This document shows, one piece after another, positions 46,377 to 56,800 of a stretch of DNA of 64,000 nt. Position 1 is the first letter of the stretch, and each line of letters begins with the position of its first letter. The notes beneath the pieces are model-generated. The model made no database searches and had not been told where the DNA came from. It saw only the letters and a program-made list of their open reading frames with translations. Position numbers and translations under genes: made by a program. Source of the DNA: Cephalotrichum gorgonifer (taxonomy: Eukaryota; Ascomycota; Sordariomycetes; Microascales; Microascaceae); assembly GCA_900312665.1 (NCBI GenBank), contig ONZQ02000013.1:1054001-1118000 (forward strand), in the 5' to 3' direction.

Positions 46377-46710
46377 TGTTGGAGGCAAGACTTGTACTTA
46401 ATACCTTATTCCGCCGTTTGGCCTCGGGGGATGGATTTGCATAGCGTAGGCGTTATTGTCGTAACTTGCGACCGGGAGAGAAAATCAAGGCACGGAGAGA
46501 TCTTTTACTACAAGGTCTGTCCGTAGATGCAGGTGCGGGCCATCGCACAAAACAAAAGTCTAGTTGTGTTGACGAAGATACTGAATCCAATGTTTGAAGG
46601 TGACCTCAGCTTTAACATGATGTACAAGTCGGCCCAATCTAGTTATAGCAAACAATGCTTGAACGCCCGGGGACAGCCCCTTTCCCTCCTTCCCCCAATT
46701 CCGCAGCTAT
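46377..46710. other. Convergent 3' region
   Basis: About 330 bp between the RRM gene and the facing NDUFA4-like gene. No gene seen. Confidence 0.6.
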
Positions 46711-47250
46711 CTAATGATGCTCCTCGTGGCTGTCGTGTTGCTCAGCGGCTCGGTTCTGGCGCTTGAGACGCATGGTCTTGTCGACCCAGAGCTTGCGGCT
46801 CAGCGAAAAGCCGGCACCGACAACAGCGACACCCACAACGGCGGCTACACATGTTGTTAGTCACACGTTTCCACGGCTGGGAGGCGCAAGACTGGACTTG
46901 TAGCCAGTAAAGCCGGGTATTTTGGAAAGTCATACCAAGGGGCCACAATTCGGCGGGAACCTTCTTCACCTTGGACATGAACGACGGGGAGCCAGCTACG
47001 CGGATAGTTAGCCAGGCGCTCTTGTAGAAGTTTCGTCGGCTAGGTTGTATAGACACGGGACTGTTCGATCCGATTGAACTCGAGGGCTATTACATACCCG
47101 GCTGGCCGGCCTGTGATTCCAGAGAGTTAGTCAACAAGCCTAGCTAATTCCGAGGCAAAATCTCGCGCCATTAAAACCCGGGCTTGGACATACCGCCTTC
47201 ATCATGCGACCAGTAGGTCGGAACATCCGGAGAGCCTGGGAGGGGAGCAT
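46711..47250 (-). CDS. NDUFA4/B12D-family small mitochondrial protein
   Basis: Four exons, complement(46711..46844, 46936..46995, 47098..47110, 47194..47250), 87 residues. The second exon is only 13 nt. Each join has a GTATG-type donor and a TAG or CAG acceptor, with CTAAC branch sites ahead of exons 2, 3 and 4. The protein starts with a short basic N-terminus (MLPSQALRMFRPTGRMMKA), then SKVKKVPAELWPLAAVVGVAVVGAGFSLSRKLWVDKTMRLKRQ, which fits the MLRQ/B12D family: a Pro-Glu-Leu-x-Pro-Leu entry, one membrane helix, and a Lys-Leu...Asp-Lys-x-x-Arg exit. It ends in a His-rich tail. The animal member NDUFA4 was first assigned to complex I and later to cytochrome c oxidase. It is divergent from cox12. 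Confidence 0.83.
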
Positions 47251-47618
47251 CTTGAAGTCGCCAAGGAGGGCAATTGAGGTTCTTTCTTTTGGCGGTTTTG
47301 GCGGAGGTAGGTGATGGCGCGAATGAAAGACGTCGAATTATCAGGTTTGGAGGGGGGGCGAATTAGTCGTTCGATATGGTGCCGTAAAACCTTAGCTCGG
47401 TTGGCCGGAGTGGATATCTGCCTGCCTCACATCCGAGGCAGCTCCGTAATTTCGCGGCCACGGTCGGCCAACCAAAAACCGCCTGATTCTTTTGAGATCA
47501 CTGAACCTCCGCCGCAAACACAAGCTTCAACCCCGAGTCTACCACCCCCCAGCTCTCCACTCCACCAAATCAACCCTTTCCGCCCTTGGGTCCGAATCGC
47601 GTCCAAATTACCGAAAAG
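47251..47618. promoter_or_regulatory. Short divergent promoter shared by NDUFA4-like gene and cox12
   Basis: 368 bp separate the two ATG codons, too short for two independent fungal promoters, so regulation is likely shared. It holds G/C-rich core elements and C/T/A-rich leader sequence before cox12. No TATA box is obvious. Confidence 0.55.
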
Positions 47619-48193
47619 ATGTCTGACGAGCTTGTCACCAAGCCCTTCAAGTTTGTGACCGGTACGGAACACAATTCCCTCTCTATACCCGCATCGCGTG
47701 ATTATCAAGACTAACCTGTGACCATAGCCGGTATGAGCCATTGGCCCCTATAATCCCTCTCCAAGTGTCCCAATTCGATCCAGCGAACGCCAATTAGCTC
47801 CAGTATACCGTGGGAGCACTGCTCAAGGACGCCGCTCTAACCCGCATTCCAGGTGTCGACGCCCGGTTCCCCAACCAGAACCAGACGAAGCACTGCTGGC
47901 AAAACTATGTCGACTACCACAAGTGCATCAACGCCAAGGGAGAGGACTTTGCTCCTTGCCGCCAGGTACGGGCTTCGAGCACCCCCGCCCGCCAACGTGA
48001 TTTTGCTCCGGCTCTGACATGAGACAGTTCTTCCTTGCTTACAGGTCCCTCTGCCCCTCGGGCTGGTATGAGCGCTGGGACGAGCAACGAGGTACGGACG
48101 ATCTATCCTCCCTGGCGTCGCATGTTCGGGCGGGATTTATTACTAACATCATGTCCAGAGGCCGGCAACTTCCCCGTCAAGTTGGATCAGTAA
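47619..48193 (+). CDS. cox12: Cytochrome c oxidase subunit VIb (Cox12)
   Basis: Five exons, 47619..47661, 47728..47730, 47853..47965, 48028..48091 and 48159..48193, 85 residues. Cox12 is an intermembrane-space subunit of complex IV at the dimer interface. The twin-Cys motifs are complete: CWQNYVDYHKC (CX9C) and CRQFFLAYRSLC (CX10C), which form two disulphides after import by the Mia40 pathway. The conserved DARFPNQNQTKHCWQNY and EAGNFPV segments are present. The second exon is a candidate 3-nt microexon (CCG) between an acceptor with an ACTAAC branch and a GTATGAG donor; it adds one Ala, giving FVTAGVDARF. Skipping it also keeps the frame (FVTGVDARF), so transcript data must decide. Convergent with sde2. 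Confidence 0.92.
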
Positions 48194-48533
48194 ATATGTC
48201 GCACCATCTCGAATTTAGGCACTTGGGGATAGAATAGACGTCATCGATACAATCGAAGGAACCTCGCCCATGGCTTGTGTGTACAAATATGTCATTGCTA
48301 CCGAAACCCAATGATCCTATCGTCGTGGGCTACAGCGTGATGTTCCACGCTGCATAACAGCCTTCACCCTGCATATCCTATGTCGTAAAATTTGGATCAC
48401 TGTCTCCGTTCCTAGAATACAAGCCGACGCCAATATCATTTTTGCTGATAGAATGAATCCGCTGCCAAAAAAAAACAAGTTCCAACCCAAAACCTTCTCA
48501 AACAACGCTGAACGAGAATATGAATCGTCCCTT
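48194..48533. other. Convergent 3' region between cox12 and sde2
   Basis: 340 bp between facing stop codons; an A run lies near 48468-48476. No gene seen. Confidence 0.6.
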
Positions 48534-49385
48534 TTACTCCTCCTCACTATCCGAGCTCATGAACTCATCGTCCTCGTCAAAGCCAAACAAGGTTCTGGGC
48601 TTTTCTGGCTCCTTGCCCTTACCCTTATCAGAGCCGTCAAGATCCGATGGAGGAGTAGATGCTTTAGAGCCGCTATTATCCTTCTTCTCGGCAGAACCAT
48701 CACTCTCCTCTGCAGCCGAGTCTACGCTGCTTGAAGTAGAAACGCTCCGGCCACCGGCATTCTTGGACTGCATGGAAGCTTGGACCGCATTCCGGATCAT
48801 GTCGACTGACTCCTCCTTGTCTTCGACCCACTTCTCATCCATCCTACCCCCGGTACCGTTCTTGATTTCGTGCTCGCGTCGTTCTGCCATCTCCACAATC
48901 TGCTCCCACCGTTCTCGGCGTTTTTCCTTTTCCCGCTGTTCCATCTCCGGCTTTATCGCCAGGTACTCAGCGAGGGCCTTGGCCTCAGTGACGGTCCGTA
49001 TCCTCCTCCCGTCGAGATTCCGGCTCGAGCCGTCCTCATCGCCTTGGTTTCGCTTCTTCCGCGACGACATGCGCCCACCAGCAGCCCTTAGCTGGGAGCC
49101 GAACCCTCCCTTTCCGCCGCACAGCGGCGCGGAGAGACGAAGGGATAGGAACTCGTCATTGTGAGTGGTCGTGTAGGTGCTGACCGGTGCGCAAGAGGTG
49201 GGAGAAAGGTGTCTGTTGGAGGCGGTAGTAAGGAGAAGGCGATCGCATGATGGCGGAAGTTCATCTCTTAGCCGATTCCAGACATCAGAAACCTGATCTG
49301 TCCTCGATACGGGTAGCACCAAGGTTTGCGGCAGCCCAAGGCCGGCAAAGCTGCTGATGAGCAGGTTGAGGTCCTTCTGCGCCAT
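48534..49385 (-). CDS. sde2: Sde2-type ubiquitin-fold splicing/genome stability protein
   Basis: Intronless, 283 residues. The N-terminal 90 residues are a divergent ubiquitin-like fold (MAQKDLNLLISSFAGLGLPQ at the start) that ends in the cleavage motif CGGKGGFGSQLRAAGG; the GGKGG lies at 90-94. In fission yeast, the family is cleaved by deubiquitinases after GG, releasing a C-terminal part starting with Lys that joins the spliceosome and promotes excision of selected introns; human SDE2 also acts in replication stress. After the motif comes the conserved basic segment SSRKKRNQGDEDGSSRNLDGRRIRTVTEAKALAEYLA, a helical charged region, and an acidic Ser-rich tail ending SSDSEEE. All processing residues are intact. 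Divergent from rps10. Confidence 0.93.
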   Translation of the reverse strand: MAQKDLNLLISSFAGLGLPQTLVLPVSRTDQVSDVWNRLRDELPPSCDRLLLTTASNRHLSPTSCAPVSTYTTTHNDEFLSLRLSAPLCGGKGGFGSQLRAAGGRMSSRKKRNQGDEDGSSRNLDGRRIRTVTEAKALAEYLAIKPEMEQREKEKRRERWEQIVEMAERREHEIKNGTGGRMDEKWVEDKEESVDMIRNAVQASMQSKNAGGRSVSTSSSVDSAAEESDGSAEKKDNSGSKASTPPSDLDGSDKGKGKEPEKPRTLFGFDEDDEFMSSDSEEE

Positions 49386-49861
49386 CTGGGGCTGAGGTGG
49401 CGATATCTGCGTTCAACGGTCGTATTATGCGTTTAGCGATCGCGTTCCTATCTCCGTCGCGTTCCTGAATATGTAGTGCCGATCCTCGGATACAGGAGTG
49501 TTGGTCGTGATGTTCGTAGGCGGAGGCGGACTCTTGAGTGTTCCTGGTGTTGCGCCTCTATTTGCGTAATGGACGTTGCTGGGGCGGTGGAGTGGTGCAG
49601 TTGAGGCTTGGTGGATGGATATTGGCCTCTGCTGGGAGAGATACCAGCCACATATCTCCACTTCTATTTGTTATCTACACGTGACCATATGCCACAACGC
49701 CACTCCTCTCTAACCAACCATGTTCCGCCAGTCCCGCACTACCCCCCAATTACACCGTAGGGTTTTCAACACACAAAAAAAGTCGTCCATTTCAAGCTTC
49801 GTCTCTCCGGTCTTTCTAAGCGTCACTTCACCACCGCCAAACTCCGGAGCCAACAGCCAAG
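49386..49861. promoter_or_regulatory. Divergent promoter between sde2 and rps10
   Basis: 476 bp between start codons. An ACACGTGA site (TCACGTG on the minus strand) lies near 49677-49684, 184 bp before the rps10 ATG, and a C/T/A-rich leader follows. Confidence 0.55.
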
Positions 49862-50502
49862 ATGCTTATCCCCAAGTCCGACCGCAAGCTCATCCACGAG
49901 GTAACCGACGACCGAACCGTTGCTGAAATTAAGAAAACCGAGATCTGACTTTATTTTCCGTGTTATAGTACCTCTTCCGAGAGGGTGTCCTCGTCGCGAA
50001 GAAGGACTACAACCTTCCCAAGCACGACGACATCGACACCAAGAACCTCTACGTGGTTAAGGCGTGCCAGTCTCTCACCTCCCGCGGATATGTCAAGACT
50101 CAGTTCTCGTGGCAATACTACTACTACACCCTGACCCCCGAGGGTATCGACTACCTCCGGGAGTGGCTCCACCTCCCCGCCGAGATCGTTCCCGCCACCC
50201 ACATTAAGCAGCAGAGGTCGCACGCGCCTCCCCGCGGCATGCTCGGCGGTGATGAGCGCGAGAGGAAGCCCTTCGGCCGTGGCCGTGGCGGCGACCGGGA
50301 GGGTGGTTACCGACGACGTGACGCTGGTGAGGGTGGCAAGGAGGGTGGTGCCCCCGGCGAGTTCGCCCCCCAGTTGTAAGCGATTGCTCCCGCGTCGAAC
50401 TGTTATCTTACCCGCCGTGGATTGATCAATTCGTTGCTAACGCTTTGAGAAAACAGCCGCGGTGGATACGGCCGTGGCCGTGGCTCCGCTCCTCCTTCTT
50501 AG
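49862..50502 (+). CDS. rps10: 40S ribosomal protein S10 (eS10)
   Basis: Three exons, 49862..49900, 49969..50375 and 50457..50502, 163 residues. The introns have GTAACC and GTAAGC donors with TATAG and ACAG acceptors; the first comes 39 nt after the ATG, as often in ribosomal protein genes. eS10 lies at the beak of the small subunit head. The winged-helix plectin/S10 domain (residues 1-100) shows MLIPKSDRKLIHEYLFREGVLVAKKDYNLP, LTSRGYVKTQFSWQYYYYTLTPEGIDYLREWL and LPAEIVPATH. The tail is Gly/Arg-rich (RGRGGDREGGYRRRD) and ends in GGYGRGRGSAPPS. Codon use is C-ending as for GAPDH, consistent with high expression. Confidence 0.97.
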
Positions 50503-51448
50503 GCGACTTATTCGATTTGTTTCGGCTTTCGGTCACGAACGCATGGCAGCGCAATTCCGACGACATGTACTCTAACATCGGAGGGCCATAAGACACGGGG
50601 GAGTCGCTCGTCTACTTGCGCGATGGGCTGTGTAGGGGACCCGGCGGGAGTTTGGAGGCTAAAACCTCGGATATCGTTTGCATCAAAAGGGAATTGTTAC
50701 GAAATCCACGATTTAATCCACTTATGCTTGTGGTGAAAACGAAACGCCCCGGATCCCGTGCGTCTATCTCGTGATGTTTGGAAGGAGGCAGGCTGAAGAT
50801 GGCGAGGCCGAACTGCCCGCTCCTCCACGATATGGATGTATGACCAGCTATCTCAGTAGTAGCCCGACTGGCGAGCAAAACGTATGAATGGATCTGTCGG
50901 TTTCCAGAGTGGTGTGCTTCTGATATATAGTCCAGGGCCCATACCCGAACATTGCCCCCTTTCGCTTCTAGGAACAACTACCCTAGGACAACTTTAGCTA
51001 CTAAGGGATGCGCGTATTTTTCTCCCCATCCACCACCCCCCGTAGCTGACTCACCCAATCCAAAGGAATGTAGGTCTTGTCAGGCTTGCCCGCTGTGAAG
51101 ACTGTGCCTCTTGGCCCTGTTCTTCCCCCAAGAATCCCCGGATTATCACGCTGCTTCGTCATGTCGACGAAACTCAACCACTTAAACAGTAATACCAACT
51201 TCACAGTGGTTATACTGCTAGGAATTAGACACGCTAGCATTTGTTTTCTAGTGGGTTTATAATACCGCGTTAATAGCTTTCACTCTTACCACTGGGGGTA
51301 GTATTGTCAATTGGTGGGTCGGTCTTGGCCGGCGTGGTTCTTTGGTCACAGATCAAGGAAGCGCGGAAAGCTCTTGCCTCCGCATATCACACATGGGCAG
51401 CACCGTGGCCAGCCAAGATAGACTCCAGTCTTCCGACCTCGAGCCAGT
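50503..51448. other. Intergenic region between rps10 and the PQ-loop gene
   Basis: About 950 bp. On the minus strand, an open frame covers 51001-51240 (described separately). Nothing else is supported. Confidence 0.5.
51001..51240 (-). CDS. Possible small ORF, low confidence
   Basis: An open frame of 79 codons from a non-ATG or upstream start, with an internal ATG giving about 53 residues (MTKQRDNPGILGGRTGPRG onward). A CTAATTCCTAG acceptor-like signal lies just inside its 5' end and a GTGAGT donor-like signal follows YIPLDW, so it may be one exon of a larger gene. I could not build a complete model: joining to the GTAAGAG donor-like site upstream gives a stop. The composition looks protein-like, but I do not recognise a family. 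Confidence 0.25.
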   Translation of the reverse strand: MLACLIPSSITTVKLVLLFKWLSFVDMTKQRDNPGILGGRTGPRGTVFTAGKPDKTYIPLDWVSQLRGVVDGEKNTRIP

Positions 51449-52276
51449 ATGGATAACCCAGTGGTGGCAAACATACTCGGCACAGCTGGGGCGGTCTGCT
51501 GGTCCATCCAGGTCCGTTCAAGCTCTCACGCGCCCCGGATCAAGAACATACACTCGAGGGTCGGACCCTAACGTTCGCAGCTCATACCTCAAATAATCAA
51601 GAACTACCGCCGCCACAGCACCGAGGGGCTCCACCACGCCATGTACTTCTCTTGGGCCATCGCCGGAATCCCGCTCGGCGTGTACAACCTCGTACAAGAC
51701 TTCAACATCGCCCTCCAAATCCAGCCGCACATCCTCATCTTCCTCAGTCTCGTGGCGTGGGCGCAGTGCCAGTATTACGGGGCTAAGTGGAGACCAGCGT
51801 TCGTGCTCGGAGCATCGGCTGCGGCTGCGGTATGCATAGGCGGTGTCGAGTGTGGGCTGTACTTTGCGTTGAAAGAGGCTGTTCGGAAAGATCAAGAGTG
51901 GCCCCTGATTCTGATGGTGGTGTTGGCGGCTTTGTTCCTCGCGATAGGGGTCCTACGCTACTACTGGGAGATTTACAAGTCGAGGTCTGTGGAAGGCATC
52001 TCGTTCATGTTCGTCGTGATCGACGCCACTGGTGATCTGGTCTCCATCCTAGCGCTGCTTTTTGAGGAGTCGATAGATGTCCTGGGGGTGGTCGTTTACT
52101 CGGTTGAGCTAGGGCTTTGGATTGGGATCCTCGCTCTAGGCGCATACTATAGACTCTGGGTCTGGCTGTCAAGTAGACTAGGCTCGAGGAAGGACGATGC
52201 GGTTGGGGGGGACGCATTGAATGGTACTTCTGCCGAGGGAATCCAGGATACAGTTCGAGAAACGAAGCAACCATAA
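51449..52276 (+). CDS. PQ-loop repeat membrane protein
   Basis: Two exons, 51449..51511 and 51581..52276, 252 residues. The intron has an unusual GTCCGT donor, a CCCTAAC branch and a CGCAG acceptor, phase 0, and joins CWSIQ to LIPQIIKNYRRHSTEGL. Residues 10-45 form a first PQ-loop (Pro24-Gln25, with the preceding small-residue helix and following STEGL turn). The second copy, near RYYWEIYKSRSVEGISFMFVVIDATGDL, has lost the Pro-Gln pair but keeps the S-x-E-G-I-S turn. About seven hydrophobic segments are present. PQ-loop proteins include lysosomal/vacuolar cystine and cationic amino acid exporters (cystinosin, Ypq); substrate cannot be read here. The ATG is the only one that keeps the first helix. 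Confidence 0.85.
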
Positions 52277-53868
52277 ATGACGATGGTTGCGACTGCAGGG
52301 AGGAGAAGGATCAGTAGACCAGATAATTAATTATCCGGTTTCAAAACTGACAGGTTCTCATCGTTGTGACTCTGGAGTGTAGGAGCTGCGACGATTGTCC
52401 TCACCAAGGACAGTAACCGGCCCGCGTTTACTCGTGGTCCTTCTTTGCCATTCATCCATTTCTGGCGGGCGGGGGGGGGGAATCTCCTGGGTCTGTACGG
52501 AGTAATGGTGAGTAAAATCCATCGGTGAGGAGTGCATGTCTTTCCTACAGGGACGGACTTGAACTAGTGTTTCCCCATGTCTCACCTATTAGCATTACGA
52601 GAGAGGGGTTTAACAGGAAAATCTACCCGCATGGATCGTTGTGTGTGACTTCCCCAGCGGATTCTCCAGGCTACGATGTACCATGTTGGCACAAAGCTAC
52701 AGAATGGGCAACCGTTCCATCACACCAGGAGCCAATTCGAGTTGCCCACGATGTACGGGGTCTCGTTAGAAATAGGGCTAAGCTATCAGGGGTGTGGGAG
52801 CCTCCCTCCCGACATGGGCATAGGCGATCATGGGATTTCTAATAATACATGTACTGGATGCATAGTATTAATCCCCCGAAGGATTTTAGGTTAATACTGC
52901 CTACATGTACCTACGCGGGACTTTCCCACCTGCCTGGTAAATACCTAGCTTGTAATACTCGTTTCCTACCCGTGGGCACCGCGCTGGCTGCTTTCGTAAC
53001 TGACATGGTAATGTAAGCAGGACGGGGTATTATTACGGCGCAATATGAACCATCTTACAATCTGTCACAGGCCGGAATTGGGTGGTCCGGGGTCGAGCTG
53101 ATGATACATAACTTGTTGTACCTCGTATCCCGTGCACACGATACTCGTATTAGTACCTCGAAGCGCTGGGCATCAAGCCAGCAGCATTCCCCGGTGCTTC
53201 GTGAGTGGAAGGAGCAACCATTGGACGCTTTGTGCATTGGACCTATTTCTTGTAACACCTGCATTGTAATATTTATTATGCCACGAGAGTCAATAAGTTG
53301 TTTGAAAGACAATAAGTAGTGGCCCCAAGTTCAGCTTCAACATTGCCAAGTCTTCTTCCAATCCAAACCTACCCACCACACCTGATTCTGTGTCACTCCT
53401 CTGGCTTTACACGACAGCACAAACGGATATCGGCAACCCGCTTATGAGGTAATCAGTGACAAAACAGGACCAAGGGGAGCCTGTTATCCTCACTCACACA
53501 GTTTCCGACGCAGCTTCCACCGTCGACGTCGCAGCCGCAGTTGAAGTCGCAGTCGCACCAAGGCACCTTAAGATATCGCCAGGTGGTACGTTTGTGTGCT
53601 CCATCTTGAGGAACCCAAATACCCGTGGCCACTCATACTCTGCCTCAATCTACTCGGTAGTTTCCACCACTACCTCCCAGGCTTCAGTAGTTACTACCTC
53701 GAGGGTGTTCTATAAGCACCACGCCCAGCAGGCCCAGCAAGCTCCCCTCCCGCTTTCCCGGGTTGGCTCATATTCTATGAAGCCGAGGCGCTGCATGCCT
53801 TCCTTGTCTCGTTATCATTCTTTGCGGATATCCGTGAAACGAGGACGTGGGCGGCTGCTTTGAGTACA
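52277..53868. other. Intergenic region and leader of the HECT ligase gene
   Basis: About 1.6 kb with no supported gene. A poly-G run lies near 52471-52480, and TACGGAGTA (52496) and ATACTCGTA (53140) motifs occur. A 136-codon open frame at 53456-53863 begins without ATG, lacks a domain, and is probably leader sequence. Confidence 0.55.
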
Positions 53869-56800
53869 ATGTCTCCTTGGCCAATACGCAAAGACTCTTA
53901 TGCCGGGATCCATGTCACCACTGATTCAACCCATACCGCGTCCCCCGATGCACGGCGGCCGCTTCGTGGACCTCAGTTCAACCATGACGATGGCTCGAAC
54001 ACCTCGGACTCGGAGCTCCACCCCCCTAGACCTAGCAAGGGTATGGAGCGGTCTGGCCATGCGCGCTCCACGAGCACTCCCTTCCCCTCCATCTTCTCGG
54101 CCGGCAAAACGGCCAGATCCGATAGCATTGGGGAGAGGATGCCGCCCAACTCGGACTCGGACTCCAGTGATGACGGGCTGCTTGACCCCAGGGATCGCCC
54201 CGTCCCACATAGGGGCCGGCATCAGCGCGGCGGGCATAACCGACCCCCCGGTAAGGACTTTACCGCGGGAAACTGCATGACCTGCGGCTCTCATATGCGG
54301 TGGCCGAGGGAGCTCAAGACATTCAGGTGTACTATATGCCTTACTATCAACGATCTCACCCCCAGAACCACCGGTGACGCGGAAGACGGCCCCACCGGCA
54401 GGTTTCGAGAAACTCCGCCGTATATGGGTTCTGCTGGTGGCCATTTACCACCTCCTTCGGGTATGTATTGGTGGGTGTACCAAGCTCCTGTCTCCTGTTC
54501 TGACCTACTTCATAGTCAAGCTTATAACATGCTCTCACACCCGGTGGCTTGTACGGGACTGTTTACTCTCATTTCTCAAGGTTTCGTTACGGTGCCAAGA
54601 ATCAAAGGTGGCGAGTATACCCCGACTTGAAGTCAGCCGCGCGGCAGCAACTGGCTTCGTCGTCGCCGGTGAGCGAACGGGCACACCGGTGGTTCTCGAG
54701 CCCATCAAGCAAGCTTCGCAGGTCACCCAGACGGCAAAGTCCACCGGTCCCCTAGCTGAGAAGATGGAAACGCCTCCAAATCCGCCGTTTCTCCGTGTCA
54801 ATAAGCATTCCAGGTCACAATCCTCGTCCTATACCGGACGGCCGCCCATAGATTTCATTCGTATTTCGCATGAGCAGAGTTCTCGGTCTTCCCTCGACGG
54901 GATCGAGAGAAGATCTAGACGATTATTTCAACCCTTGGAAGACTACATCACGTCGTCCTTCAGCTCTTTCGAGTGCGTCAACTCTTCCTTCTCGACTAGG
55001 CGGGATCATGCCCGTATCAAATCCGAAAGTGTTTCGGACCGGCGTCATGTGGTCCATAGGCGAAGAGAGTCGGCCCCGGCGCCCACAGAGCCTATCTTCA
55101 GCGAAATCGATCCCAAGTTACTTATGGTTGGAGACATTGCTGATAATGGCGCTTGGTGGGCCGGAGGCCAGAACGACCAGCTTTCGCGGCGCGGAGCCGG
55201 ACAGAGGCAGGGTGATACGAAATCTCACGTGTCACATCGATCACCTCGCATGGATTGGGATAGTCTGCGAGCCTGGTACGACATGGTTATACACCCGGCT
55301 CAAGGGTGGCGGCAAGTCTGCGATGAAATTACCACCGAGCATTCACTTGGCGCCTTGTCTTCAGAGAAGCTGGACTCCTTAGAGGCTCAGATTCTCCTAG
55401 GCCAGGCCCACGTACAGAAAGTGCTACTCCAGGCAACCGAGAGTCTCCTCAAGCGGCCAGGACGCCCCATTACAGACCCTGATGACCTTCGATTTCTTCT
55501 GATCGTCCTTCATAATCCGCTTTTACGCCCCAATAACCAAACTTCCAGACGCTTGCGACAGTCAGATGCACCTAGAAGGGTTCAGGACGGTTATCACCAA
55601 ACATCTCCACCAGAACTTCACGCAATCTCGGGTCTGCATCCAGATATAATCAAAAGAGTCATAGGACTTATATCACAATCTTCATCAAGATGCCACGATC
55701 ACCTCGTCTCCTGGCTTGCGCGACTCCCACGAGACCACTTCAAACAGACAAAGGATATCGTGAGTGCCTTTCTGACGCACCGTCTTATGCGCCAGAACAA
55801 CATGCAACCTGAGGCGAAGATTGACGTCACCGGCGGCCTCATTCCGGATCTGAGTGCGGGAAGATTTGTATCAGTCTTACACGCTGCTCTTGAGGGGAGG
55901 CAGCCTAACAAACACGAGAAGGCAAAAGACAAGAAGTCTCTAGTCTATAGCGATGAGTGGCAACTTAGAGCCGCCTCGCGGGTCATGGCCATGATATTCG
56001 CAGCCAACAATCGTCCAACGTCACTAGACCGAGATTCATCACAAAGTGCTCCCTTGGCGGGAGACGGGCGCGAGTACTCTGCCCAACGTGACGGGATAGG
56101 AGCTCGTGGCCAAATTATCCCTACAAGCGACTTCTACAACTCACTAACCGACTTCGCGGACGTTATTGCAGATTTTGAAGCCTGGGAGGCTAAACGAGCG
56201 ACGTTTGCATTCTGCCAGTACCCTTTCCTTCTGAGCATTTCATCCAAGACGGAGGTACTAGAGCACGAGGCGAGACGCCAGATGAAGAGCAAGGCGAGGG
56301 ACGCCTTCTTCGACAGCATCCTAAATCGGAAGAATGTGAACCAGCACTGGGTCCTGAATGTTCGCAGGGACTGTCTGGTGGAGGATAGTCTGAAAGGAGT
56401 TAGCGAGATTATTGGGAGTGGAAGTGAAGACATCAAGAAGAGCCTGCGTATCACCTTTTCGGGCGAGGAAGGTATCGATCACGGTGGCCTTCGAAAAGAA
56501 TGGTTTCTCCTCCTGGTCCGAGAGGTCTTCAACCCTGACAATGGTAATGTTCTACCCCTGGTCTCTGTGGCCGGTCTTTGTCCTCGGAGTTTTGCTAACA
56601 ACGAAAAGGCATGTTCATTTACGAAGAAGACTCGGACTACTGCTACTTCAACCCCCACTGCTTTGAAACATCAGATCAGTTTTTTCTTGTCGGGGTCGTG
56701 ATGGGGCTCGCCATCTATAACTCTACTATCTTGGATATCCCGCTCCCCCCGTTCACATTCAGGAAGCTCCTTGCAACTGGCCCGTCGCCTCCTGCGGGAT

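Noticed and set aside
53456..53863. 136-codon open frame before the HECT ligase gene
   Set aside because: It begins without ATG, has low-complexity Val/Ala and Thr/Ser stretches and no domain, and lies where the leader of the HECT gene is expected.
54374..54515. Reading the HECT gene continuously through the 54374 frame as its N-terminus
   Set aside because: This would discard the exon with the paired CxxC sites; a GTATGT donor, CTGACC branch and CATAG acceptor at 54461-54515 join the two frames cleanly.
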